Positions 1-11,102 of a stretch of 64,000 bases of DNA are shown here, piece by piece; the first letter of the stretch is position 1, and every line of letters starts with the position of its first letter. This DNA is from Liquidambar formosana (Eukaryota > Streptophyta > Magnoliopsida > Saxifragales > Altingiaceae): contig CM077820.1 of NCBI GenBank assembly GCA_039720395.1, positions 55,744,196-55,808,195 of the forward strand, in the 5' to 3' direction. The notes beneath the pieces are model-generated. The model was not told the DNA's origin, did no database searches, and worked only from the letters and a program-made list of their open reading frames with translations. The position numbers and the translations under genes were made by a program.

Positions 1-1241
1 TTTTTTTTTTTTTTTTTTTGTGAGGGAGATAGTGGCCTAAGTTAAGGCCTAACAGTGGCTATAGAAGCCATATCAGCTAGGAGAAATTTAGTCAGTTCCA
101 TGGGAGGTGTTCAAGTTGCACAATGCACTTGCTTTGGTCTTTTCCTCTTTTGATCAGCAAGGAAGTTAGCACAGTTCCCTTCACGAAGAGTATGTCTGAT
201 GGCAAAGTGGTGAGGCCCAAATGGCACATCTCCCCATTTAAGTTTCAGGGAGGTGGTGGTTTTAACTTATCTGAAGATGACTTGTGTAGGGACTTGGGAG
301 GAAGGAGTTCATTAGAAGAGATTAGAAGGGGAGGGTGACCATTGCAACCCTTTGATTTTATTTGTAAACCCCAATTTTAATAAAAATATGTATTCCTTTT
401 ATACCGCTTTGGCAATATTACCATTAAGGACATTACAATTATAAACATAAATTCATCTATTTCTACCCCCATCAAACTCAACATAATACACTATCATCAA
501 ATAAATATAGCTTTTTCATCCCTCACTCTCCCCAATCACCCTTTAAGCACAAATAAAATAAAAACACTTCCTTTAAGTGTTTTTGGCGTTGCATGTGAAC
601 AATGGACGAAGAAAGAGACGTTTGGGATGATGCTACTAGCGATTTGCTACATACTTTCGTCTTAAAAAGTAGTTTTTTTTTTTCTCCCTCTAGAATCGCT
701 ATTGTTTGGTTCCGAAAATTTAAACAATACTAATATGTTCGGTTAGTGACGATTGAACAAAACAAAAATGTTTTGTTATATGCAATTGAACAAAGCTGTT
801 TTTTCAGTTGCTTGTGGTCGAATATTTATGGGTTGTTCAACTCTAGTATGTCGAATAGTGCTAAAATGAAAAATTTTCATTATTTTTTTATACTTGACTA
901 CTTGTCGTAGGGAAAGGATTCCACATATGACAAAAAAGAATATAGTACCTCACTCGTGAATCCTCAAAAATTGAATGCTCAAAAGAATCAGGTTATTTCA
1001 TATATCTATGGAGGAGAAGAAGGAAACTACGAAGGAGAAAATATTTTGACATAAAATGGTTCGGATTATGTTAGAGTGTAAAAATCAAAAGGGTATATAA
1101 GTTGGGGTATATAGGAAATGTTGTGGGGTGTACATATAAAAATATCAGAGTTTAAAAACATTGGGATTTAGGAATAAACTCAAAAGGGTTACAAATAGCC
1201 CCCCTCTTAGAAGGGATGGGCGACCCCATGGTGTAGTCCGA
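1..1241. other. Intergenic DNA upstream of FEN1, no gene seen
   Basis: The window opens with a 19-base T run that may be the tail of a retroposon cut by the window edge. The rest is AT-rich with no coding stretch that resembles a known protein and no recognisable transposon ends. Short open frames here look like chance. The final few hundred bases probably belong to the FEN1 promoter. Confidence 0.5.
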
Positions 1242-1267
1242 GGCCCAAAGGAGTGTGGCGAGGCCCA
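1242..1267. promoter_or_regulatory. Pair of site II-type motifs (GGCCCA)
   Basis: The string AGGCCCAAA occurs twice, 20 bases apart (1241-1249 and 1261-1269). GGCCCA (TGGGCC on the other strand) is the plant site II element bound by TCP factors and is frequent in promoters of proliferation genes such as PCNA. Both copies lie within 200 bases of the FEN1 start codon. That they act on FEN1 is inference. Confidence 0.5.
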
Positions 1268-1296
1268 AACACTGAAAATAGCTTGGACTTGAAGGA

Positions 1297-1305
1297 GGCG
1301 GGAAA
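1297..1305 (-). promoter_or_regulatory. E2F-like site upstream of FEN1
   Basis: GGCGGGAAA reads TTTCCCGCC on the minus strand, an exact match to the classical E2F site (TTTSSCGC). It lies about 127 bases upstream of the FEN1 ATG. Plant replication genes are commonly E2F targets, so S-phase control is a reasonable inference. One exact 9-mer in AT-rich DNA is suggestive, not proof. Confidence 0.55.
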
Positions 1306-1431
1306 GAGTAGCTGATCCCTAGCTGGTCACTTACTTGAGACTGCAAAATGTGCTTCCTCCAACCTTTCTTCTTCATTTCTCTTTTTTCCCCTTCCGCTAA
1401 TTTCCTCTCTCTCTCTCTCTCTCTGAGAAAT

Positions 1432-1715
1432 ATGGGTATAAAGGTAGTTGTTTATTTCCAGACATTATCGTGTGCATTTAGGTCATATATTATATTTATG
1501 TATGTATCCCATTCATATGGGGGTTTGGTGTGGTGTGCTAGGGTTTAACGAAGCTGTTAGCGGACAATGCTCCAAAGGCTATGAAGGAGCAGAAATTCGA
1601 GGCCTATTTTGGCCGCAAAATCGCCATTGATGCCAGCATGAGCATCTACCAGTTCCTCGTATGTTCTTTACTCTCCCTCCCCCCCCTTTATTTCCTTCAC
1701 ATTCTCTCCCCACTC

Positions 1716-1789
<74 letters not shown>

Positions 1790-4700
1790 TGTTTTCAATC
1801 GAGTACATGAAATATGAATGTCTGTCAATGATGCAGATTGTTGTGGGCAGAAGCGGGACTGAAATGCTCACAAACGAGGCTGGTGAAGTTACTAGGTATT
1901 TCTCATTAACCACCTCTATTCCAGCGACTACAATGAAATAATTTTTTTTGATTTACTTCGTCCTTTGTGGGTTTTGTGAAACGCTTTTTGTTTTTTCTTC
2001 TGATTCTCTGTATGTTGAATTTTGATCTCTCTGTTTTGCCTGTTTGGTTCAAGTCACTTGCAAGGAATGTTCTCTCGGACAATTAGGCTTCTGGAAGCTG
2101 GATTAAAGCCAGTGTAACTTGTTTCTTTACCTTTTCTCTTCACTTTGTTGATTTGTTCACATTTTGTCTGTGTGTGTGTGGGTGCACGCGTGGGGGTAGG
2201 TGTGTCAAATCGCACCCGCGTGTGTTTGAAGTTTTTGCTTTCCTAAATCCCTAATCGTTATATCAGCTATGTCTTTGATGGGAAGCCTCCAGATTTGAAA
2301 AAACAAGAGCTCGCCAAACGGTACTTTTGCAATCACAATTGCTCATTTGTTACTTATTTTGTTAAACATGATCATAATTATGTAAATGCTTGTTTTATGC
2401 ATCTTTCATATCAAACTCTTGATGCAGTTACTCAAAGAGGGCAGATGCCACGGAGGATTTGGCTGAAGCCGTGGAGGTAGGTGCATATTCTTTTACCTGA
2501 GCGATCATTTGGAGTTGCACTGCCTTCCTTTTGCTTCTGTTTCTCCCCTTTCTTTTATTTATTCTCTTTATGTAATGTCTCAAATCACTGCCTTTGTTGT
2601 TATTGCAGACTGGCAATAAGGAAGACATTGAGAAATTCAGTAAACGAACGGTGAAGGTGGGTTACCCCCCGGGCCACCGTGCCCCCCTTCTTTCTTTTTC
2701 CATATTTAGTAAGCGAACATTGAAGTGAAGGTGGGTGGCTTCTTTAAGTAATATGCCAATTTCATGTGAATGTCCACATGTGTCACCTTGAAGGGACTGA
2801 ATCTACTTACAAAGCTCTCATATTCTCTGCTTAACAATAAACTACGCAGAACCTTCTTATTTATACTGTTAACAACTTAACACTATTTCCTTGCAAGGAA
2901 AATCTTGGCAGAGGTATGTAATATTCTCTTCTCTCAACCACATCGCTGTCTTCTAGATCATATGTACAAAAATCACACAAATTGTATTTTATATATGTAA
3001 ACAATTTGAGGTTCATGGCATGATATTGGCTTGAGTTTCTTTTGTGAATGATAAGATCATTCCCCGATTGGAATTTGGCTGTCCTGATGTTGTGATCTAA
3101 GGCTGTGTTGATAGTGAAGCTTTCCACCATATTCCTATGTAGTTAATTATCTTATGAAATTATCTCATTTCCTTGTGCTCGGTTTTTGCAGGTGACAAAG
3201 CAACACAATGAAGACTGCCAAAAACTTTTAAGACTCATGGGTGTGCCTGTAATTGAGGTGACATTTATAATTTAAAGTAAATTAGTGCTGGTGTGAGCTT
3301 ATTTGTGTATACAAATATTTTTCTTTCTTGTACTGTACTCGAGTATCTCTTTGAGTGTGTATATTTAAACACCCATCCTTGCCCACCCTCCCCACCCACC
3401 CCACTGGTGGAAAAAAAAGGGGACGATAAAATAAAATCCTAACTTCTTTTTCTGGTTTATATAGGCTCCTTCTGAAGCAGAGGCACAGTGTGCTGCACTT
3501 TGCAAATCAGGAAAAGTATGCATCTCACTTGTTCATGATTTGTTCATTGTTTCAGGGTGCTTCCTATGAAACAAAATCATTCCATTCCATTGTTATTATG
3601 ATTTTTTCCCTATTTGAAATGATTCCGTTGTGTTTTTTCATGGCATTTTAAAATGACTCTAGGATTTCATAAGATAGAATTCATTGAAATTTTATTTAAA
3701 AATAAATGGAAGCATTCCATTTTCATGTGATGTCCAAGCGTGCCTTTGGTTAATGACATTTTTAGAATTTATTTTAAAGTTTTGCATGTTTCAGGTTTAT
3801 GCAGTGGCTTCTGAAGACATGGATTCCCTAACTTTTGGAGCTCCTAGATTTCTTCGGCATCTAATGGATCCCAGCTCAAGAAAAGTCCCAGTGATGGAAT
3901 TTGAAATTACGAAGGTGCTTGAAAATATTGAAGAAAAATGTGACTACATGTTGAATTCACTGTATTCAATACTGATTTTGTTTCAGATTTTGGAGGAGCT
4001 GAATCTTTCTATGGATCAATTCATCGACTTGTGCATTCTTAGTGGGTGTGATTATTGTGACAGCATTCGAGGTATTGTGGATCTCCATCCACGCTATTAT
4101 TGCTGAAGACGTTTAACTACCATGTTTAGATAATGAGTAATTGATAGACAATGCATGCATTTTGTGACATGCTTTTCCTTTTCTCCTTTGATTTATTATT
4201 ATTATTATTGGTTAAAAGAGGAAGCCATACTAAAAAGAAAAGAAACTAAAATTTTCGTTTGTATTTGGAGAAAACTAGCCTCTGATGTGTCCCTTCCTTT
4301 AATGATGCATTTTGAGGCTTTTTATAATTGGGTTGGAACTTGGAATTAATTGGGAATGCATGGACTGATAGTTCTTGTAAATATATAGTCTAATATGTTA
4401 AAACTGAAAATTATATGAAGTATTGTGCTTGTCTGTTCCGTAAGTATTAACATGGTGAACAGAACACAATACTTGCTGTAATTTCAATTTATTGGTTCTC
4501 TTTCTTTGTTTGTTCTTTTGTGGCTTAAACATTATTTTTTATCTAGAGTGTTACTTGTTATTTTTCTTTTGTGGTTACACACACACACGATTGAAGTTTA
4601 TTTCAGTGTTTTTCTTGAAAGTTAAATATTCATCCAATATTTAGTACCATTATCAATTTGTGCATCAGGTATCGGCGGCCAGACTGCTTTGAAGCTGATC

Positions 4701-7700
4701 CGCCAACATGGCTCTATAGAGGGTATATTGGAGAACATAAACAAAGAAAGGTTCTTCTCATTTTTTAGTTTGAAACTTCATTTGATTGCTTCCCTATGGA
4801 CTTAAAGTTGCGGTTTATAGTATGATTACAGCTTGCATGTCAGGTTCAGATTGAAACTGAAGGCATGTTGCACAATTATCCACCTCATGTTTGTTTAGTT
4901 ATATACTCGCATCTCAATCAATATATTTGGACTTAATTGATGTGGTCCTTTGTGAGCTTGCTGACTTGGACAAGAGAGGAAGTTTTATTGAATTCTTCTA
5001 TTGAGTGGTGGGCATCCTAATGCAACGATTGACCGTTCTGTATCAGTATTTACTATATTTCTCTGTATGCAGGTACCAAATACCTGTTGATTGGCCGTAT
5101 CAAGATGCTCGACGCCTTTTCAAAGAACCATTAGTCTCTGCTGATGATGAGCAACTGGAGATCAAGTGGAGTGCTCCAGATGAAGAAGTGATGATTTTAC
5201 TTTATTTTATTCTTTTGTTGTTTCTAACTCTGGCCTGTTTATAGTGGTTTCATTGTTTGTATTTTTTAGGGGTTGATAACCTTTTTGGTGAATGAAAATG
5301 GGTTCAACAATGACAGAGTAACAAAGGCATGCCCTCTAATCATCTTTATAATTTTTTATTGTATGCTTTCCATGAAGTTATATTGCTTTCTTAGAAATGA
5401 AATTTATAATATATTTGTGCTTTTTTTTTTTTTTTTTCCCTGATTATATTAGGCAATAGAAAAGATAAAAGCAGCAAAGAACAAGTCGTCACAGGGCCGG
5501 TAAGTAATGCTTAAATAAATGGAAACTAGTTGAAAAAGATTCTCTTTCTATGGGTCTATAATGCCCTATTTTTTCCTTACAGATTAGAATCATTCTTTAA
5601 GCCTGTTGGTAGCACATCAATACCCATCAAACGAAAGGTATGTTTCTGTTGAGCATTTTAAGAATCCATCCGTCATTTTTTTTCGCCCTTTTATATGTAC
5701 CTTTTGTTGCTTTAATGAGCGTGTGGTTATATTATTTTACATTTAAATTTTGGTAGCATATTCTAATAGAAGTGTTAGATTTTGATGGTTCATACTATGG
5801 CAAAACATTGTGGATTAACAAGTCTGTGGACTAAGCATTCCCCTCTGTAGTTAAATTTTGCTTATCCTGTTTAGGCCTGCGGTTGGTTATATTGTCTGTA
5901 GAATAACCAAAAATGTCAGTGGGTGTTTCTAATTATACCTTCTGTAAGCTAAATGTTACTGATTGCATTGCAATGTGCTCCTTGAAAGCTTAACCTGGCT
6001 ACCTCAATGAGATTTTTTTTTTTTTTTTTTTTTTGTTATAAGATTAAAATGAATTTAATAAAAAGTGCCCATTCCATTATTACTTTCTTTGTGGAAAATT
6101 GACAAAGGAAAGCTATTTTCCTTCATAGGCACAATTCATTACTGACAAAGATAAACCAGCTTTGAAGAATTTTTTTATTACTTGTCATACCTTTGAAGTT
6201 GGAAATACTTTCTACTATCTCATTAATGGCATTGGTTAAAGGAAGATAACAATGTAGATTAAGTGTGATCTTTTCACTTTGAAGTTCCAAGTCCTAACAT
6301 ATTGCAATTCCCTTGCTCATATTCTGTCCCATAAGGGGAATTCCAGGTTAAATTTTATTCTTTTATTAGGCCTAATTTTTCTTTACCTTTTTGTTTTTTT
6401 TATTGGAATGTTATTTGATTTACTGGGGAAAACAAATAATATATTTTTCCATGTCTCTAGGAATTAAAAATAATTCCACGGTCTGCGCTGCTGCTTGCTG
6501 ATATTGAAGCGTTATTCTTCATCCTTTTATTGTTTACCTTTTTCTGTAACCTCACCTTTCCTCCAAAATTTTTGGGGAAAAAAGAAAGATGAAACAACCT
6601 TTCTGCAAGTACTTGTTCTGATCTTTTGGGATGTCTAGAGCTGATTGGCTACCATAATTTTTTGGAACACTGGTTGACAGGAAAGCAAATGCATGCTTGG
6701 ATCTTCCAAACCAAGAATCAAGCCCAAAATGTTCTATATACGAGCTTTTATTCTCTCCAGGCACAATGTTCTAAATATGAGCTTGGGTTCCAAGCACTCC
6801 ACGCCATTATCCAGAGGTGTATGCTTCGGCGCATGAAGCTGGAAACTCTGGTGAACCTTTATAGCGAATCTGTGCTTATGCTCTACTGCACATTCATGCA
6901 ACAAGATCCAACTTGTCATAAATTTCAATCATGAATTAATATGTTGGTGCTGGTGTTGATGTTTTTCTACTATTGTTTATTGTTAATACCAGTGCATAAG
7001 AGTAGTAAGGAGGTACCATATGAGATATTAATTTCCAACTGAGGTCTTAGTAATCTATTTGTGGGGCTCAAGGTGGTCCTTATTTTTTCCCCCTTTGATC
7101 GATGTCGAACTGTAGAACGACTGATTAGCATAGCATCTGAATATAACTCAACCTATCAAATCCTTAAATCTGAACTATTATCTATGTGAGGCCTTTTTTC
7201 CCATCACTTAATTTGGGGCGATGTAGCGCTTTGCTTCTGGAGGACATCTTGCTAACCTTTGCATATTGCTTACGATGCCTGAGGTCCACCCTTGCTTCGC
7301 TTATAAGGAACACCTTAGTGTAAAATTGAATTTTTATGTAATCAAGCTCATAGAGGTTTGTATAATATATAAAGGTTTCATGTAGCTATCTATTAAACAA
7401 AATGGGTGTGTGGTGTTTGCATTGGAACGCTGCCAGAGTTTTCTTTTTTGGGTAGGTCTTTCTGTTGGTTAAACAGACTGGCAACTGCATGAGAGTCCTT
7501 GTTACAGACTCTGAAAACCCATAGCATCTAAATAATATTTTTGGATTTGATTCTCCATAGCGTTCTTCTGCCAATTTATACCCAATTTTTACGTCCAAAT
7601 CTTGGAATTAATTTGTATGCTGATTGCAGCACTATATATATGTCATTTATAATGTCCATTTTTTGCTTGCATTTATGACAGGAAACATCGGAGAAGGCTG

Positions 7701-7756
7701 CAAAGGAAACTACTAATAAAAAGTCAAAGGCCGGTGGTGGTAAGAAGAAGAAGTAG
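1432..7756 (+). CDS. FEN1: Flap endonuclease 1 (FEN1), 17 coding exons
   Basis: Structure-specific nuclease that removes 5' flaps during Okazaki-fragment maturation and long-patch base excision repair, loaded by PCNA in the nucleus. Exons: 1432-1443, 1542-1658, 1837-1895, 2054-2113, 2267-2320, 2428-2476, 2609-2656, 3192-3257, 3465-3515, 3795-3914, 3987-4071, 4669-4750, 5073-5187, 5270-5326, 5453-5499, 5583-5637, 7682-7756. They join in frame to 383 codons plus stop, the usual plant length. Exon 1 encodes only MGIK. The XPG N domain ([13 protein letters not shown]), the XPG I domain ([30 protein letters not shown]), the [15 protein letters not shown] helix-hairpin-helix region and the PCNA-binding PIP box QGRLESFF (residues 339-346) are all present, followed by a lysine-rich tail. 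Intron 14 begins with GC (5327), not GT. The last intron is 2.0 kb and holds no recognised gene. Confidence 0.97.
1719..1788. repeat. Compound (TC)n(TA)n microsatellite in FEN1 intron 2
   Basis: About 20 TC units pass directly into about 15 TA units. It lies in the second FEN1 intron and is likely length-polymorphic. A shorter CT run (about 1408-1424) sits just upstream of the start codon, probably in the 5' leader. Confidence 0.95.
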
Positions 7757-7882
7757 GTGTTTTAACATTATAGCATCAAAATAGAGTGATAGAGCCAGCC
7801 ATATGCTGATCAGGTAAGAATGTTTCATTTTATGAATTGTCCTGTTCAGTTGTTTACTCCAATATTAGATTAATCTTGATTA

Positions 7883-8110
7883 ACAGTGCGACTCTAACCC
7901 TAAGGGGTAGCTCAGTTGGCAAGGGATCTTGCCTCAAGAAGCGGAGGTCCTAAGTTCGACTCTTGCTAAACCCCTTGAGGCAACCCACACAAGGTTTCAT
8001 GGTTCTCATGGGCCTTGAACTTACCTGATCCATATGGGTTGTGGGGTCTTATATGGGCCTGGTGTTTGCCCGAAGGGCTTCCTCGTTATAAAAAAAGACA
8101 GTGCGACTCT
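7883..8110 (+). mobile_element. tRNA-derived SINE with 13-bp target duplication
   Basis: The body (about 7896-8097) starts with a tRNA-like part: A-box-like TAGCTCAGTTGGC (7908-7920) and B-box-like AGTTCGACTCT (7952-7962). A non-tRNA part follows and ends in GGGCTTCCTCGTTATAAAAAAAG, here noted only by its position 8075-8097. The tail resembles Au-type plant SINEs as I recall them. ACAGTGCGACTCT flanks the body exactly on both sides (7883-7895 and 8098-8110), the mark of target-primed insertion. The SINE sits just past the FEN1 stop, in or near its 3' UTR. Confidence 0.9.
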
Positions 8111-9516
8111 CCTAACTGTAGCATCCAAAGTCATAGTTTGACGATGTCATAGTGTGGTAGTATGACTAGATCAATGAATATGTTTTATTATAGTATTATA
8201 ACTAAATCAATGTAATTGTCATTTATCATGTCAAATCTTTGTTACCAAGTAGAATTCATATAGAGTATTTGAAATGGTTTTCAAGCATTGGTGGGGTTAT
8301 AAATTTTTTCATGGGCCACCAGTGTTTGTTGTAAATTTTTGTAAAGATTATCAAATTTGACTTTTTTCCTAGTGTGAGATTTGTTTGTGGGAGTTGCAAC
8401 ATATTGGTGAAACAAAGGAATGAGTATGATTGATCCTCTGTTGCTGGTGTATCAGGGTCACAGTAATCAGTTGTTTAGTACGTCATGCCAGATGTATGTT
8501 TACAAGCAGCTAATGTATTGCCAGATGTTGCTGTGACTTGTTAGTATTCAACTCAGGATCAATGGATTGAACAAACTAGTTTGATTGGTGTGAAAATTAA
8601 AAATTAAAAATAGAAAATAAAAAATCTCGGCCAAATTGCTACTTGGGTGTCATTCTTCTATCAATATCACTCGTGTCTTTAGTTTTCTTTCATTTTCCTT
8701 TCTCAATTCCTCCTCCTATCTGAATTGAAAGCATGAAAACACCTTGACAAAGCATGGCAACATTTTTGAATCATTAAATGGTGTCTTCTCAACTGCCATC
8801 ATGGCAGGAAAGTTATGTTTAACGCACATGATACATGAACCAATTTATAATTTCAGATGAATATATATATATATTGGATTATTGTTAATACTAAGAGTAA
8901 AGTGGTCTAAATCTAATATTATGGAATGAATCAGTTATTTTGGGTCAGCTCTAATCATCAGCCATTTGACTTCCTTCTTTCTGTTTCTCAATTCAGGCTG
9001 AATTATGTGGAGTCAAAACTTACTTTTGTAGCCTAACCTTTAAACCCTGAGTGGAAAATGCAGGCCGGAATGGATCTGTCAATTCTAATAACATTACTTG
9101 TTTTTTGCGGGCTAGTAGTTGAAAGCTATTTGACCACTTTGTGTTTTTTGTAGTTCTCGTGGAGGAAGCTGCAAGCTATAATGGCTTAGGTCAGACTGGC
9201 TTGTTTTATTACGCTACATTTGCACACGTTTGGGGATGGATTTAAGGAAAAGTTAATCCTTGTAATATGAAAAAAAATCCTGCTGACTTTGCACATTTCT
9301 TTTGGTCTTTACATAATTGTAGAATGGCTGTTGATGATTTCGTTCATTTCAAAATCGTTGCCTGTGCATCTATTGCATGTTAAATGAAACTTGAAGTGGC
9401 TTTCCCTTTCCATTTTGCCTCACGAAAAATAAGTAATTGTAGACAAGGTTGAAGGGGTGGATTTTTTTTTTTTAATCATACAGAGAAGAGTACATCAAAG
9501 ACACCCGCGAGCGCGC
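8111..9516. other. Intergenic DNA, no gene seen
   Basis: AT-rich DNA with no long frame on either strand and no recognisable protein. It contains a short AT run near 8870 and otherwise no structure that I could support. Confidence 0.5.
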
Positions 9517-9542
9517 GGGGGGGGGGGGGGGGGGGGGGGGGG
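9517..9542. repeat. 26-base G homopolymer
   Basis: An uninterrupted G run directly preceded by alternating GC (gcgagcgcgc). It can form a G-quadruplex and is a likely place for assembly length error. A poly-T tract lies 50 bases upstream. Confidence 0.95.
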
Positions 9543-9624
9543 TTGTTTTGGTGGGTTAAAAGAAAACAGCCAATCAAACAACTAGAAGACAGGCAAAGAG
9601 AGAAAATAGCCAAAGGAGAGAAAA

Positions 9625-9947
9625 TAGATAGCCCCAACATTTTTAACTGTTCATGGCATTTACATTCAGATAGATGCTCTAATCAACATCAATCTTGATT
9701 GTTCATTATTTTTGCTGTCATGTCAAATTTTGAACATAAGCTTTTGGATCTTGATTCCTGGCTCACCATCTCTAAGGTAGAGAGATATTAGATAGCCCCA
9801 AAATTTTTAACTGGTCATGGCATTTACATTCGGATAGATGCTCTCATCAACATCAATCTTGATTAATGTTCATTATTTTTGCTGTCATGTCAAATTTTGA
9901 ACTTAAGCTTTGGGATCTTGGTTCTTGGCTCACCTTCTCTAAGGTAG
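9625..9947. repeat. Tandem duplication, two copies of about 160 bp
   Basis: Copy 1 (9625-9780) and copy 2 (9789-9947) both run from TAGATAGCCCC to CTCTAAGGTAG and differ at only a few positions and one small indel. The near identity indicates a recent local duplication. No open frame is shared. Confidence 0.93.
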
Positions 9948-9964
9948 TTGCAGATTCTAATCCT

Positions 9965-10136
9965 TGCATTTCGTGGGGTCAATACTGCCCCTGTTGTGCT
10001 TACATGTAGTCTTCCTTAATGTTAGAACGCCAGTTGTATTGGCTCAATCTGCATTTCGTGGGGTCAATACTGCCCCCCTGTTGTGCTTACATGTAGTCTT
10101 CCTTAATGTTAGAACGCCAGTTGCATTGGCTCAATC
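9965..10136. repeat. Tandem duplication, 85 and 87 bp units
   Basis: Copies 9965-10049 and 10050-10136 abut exactly. They differ by two extra C residues and one base change. Because the second copy is shifted by two bases, the frame that runs through both is unlikely to be coding. Confidence 0.93.
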
Positions 10137-11102
10137 TTCTGCTTAGAGGCTGGGAAAGGACTCATCAACAAGTGGGTGCTTATACAATGAAATGGCATTC
10201 AGATAGAGAAACAAATGTCATTTGAAGTTGTGATACATAATGCAGAAGTTTTGAAGTGAAGAAAAGGGATATCAAGCACCAGATTTTTGGTATAATAAAA
10301 AAAAAGAAAGCTTGGTTTTAGAATGTTTATTTTACTAGCACAAGAAAATTTTCAGTTACATCTTTTTAATTGTTTTGAGTCTTCCAAAATTTTAGCAAGG
10401 AGTTGGTTTAAAATTTTTGTAATAAACTGAATTGCATTCCTCAAACATTTTACAGCTTTAATAGCGCAACATGTGAAATTTATTTATTTAAAAAAGGAGC
10501 ATGGTTGGGGTAAATATTCAAAACAAGATCCGTAAACACCAACAGTGGGAAAGTAAACGGAATGTGCACTCAAAGGTGCTGGCTGGTTAGCCTGCTAGTA
10601 GAGGGATCGAATACTGCCTTCATTAAGTTTGAGTTTAGCTCGTATATTTTGCGAGTGAGTTCAAACAAGCCCCCCTTATGTTTGAGTCAATTCCTAATAA
10701 CTCGGTTCGAATTACAGCCTCTGCTGCAACTCGGACTCCCTTGTGGGCGGTAAGTAGCACAGCCCTTTGCTGCCGTCCTTGCTCCTCCCGCATAGTCTCT
10801 AGTGTGTATAGTGTATAGCGTATAGCGTATAGTATATAGTGTATTATTATTATTATTATTTATTATACTGTACTATACTATATATTATGGCTAAGATGCA
10901 GGCATCACATTTCAGGTGATGGTACTACCACCACCGCGAAGCTGGATCCCGTATATATACTTACGTGGCTAAGATGCTGACATGCTGCGCTTGTTTTAGC
11001 GAAGGGAGGAGACATAGCATCGATGATCGATCTCATGTCATGTCATGTGATCGTACCTACCAGCTATTAGCGAGCGCTATACTAACAAGGAATTACTCCA
11101 AG
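10137..11102. other. Intergenic DNA with a TATAGYG-type minisatellite
   Basis: No gene recognised. About 10805-10880 holds a degenerate short tandem of TGTATAG/CGTATAG units running into TTA repeats. The stretch 10560-10800 looks repeat-derived, but its ends could not be defined. The last part may be the promoter remnant of the PPR pseudogene. Confidence 0.5.

Noticed and set aside
6626..6934. 102-codon frame in the last FEN1 intron
   Set aside because: Overlaps another frame on the other strand, has no recognised similarity, and lies wholly within an intron.
7896..7970. tRNA gene suggested by box A and box B-like motifs
   Set aside because: No acceptor-stem pairing or cloverleaf, and the body continues into a SINE with a target duplication.
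10560..10800. Possible second SINE (GGTTCGAATTACAG resembles box B)
   Set aside because: No convincing box A at the right spacing, no A tail and no target duplication.
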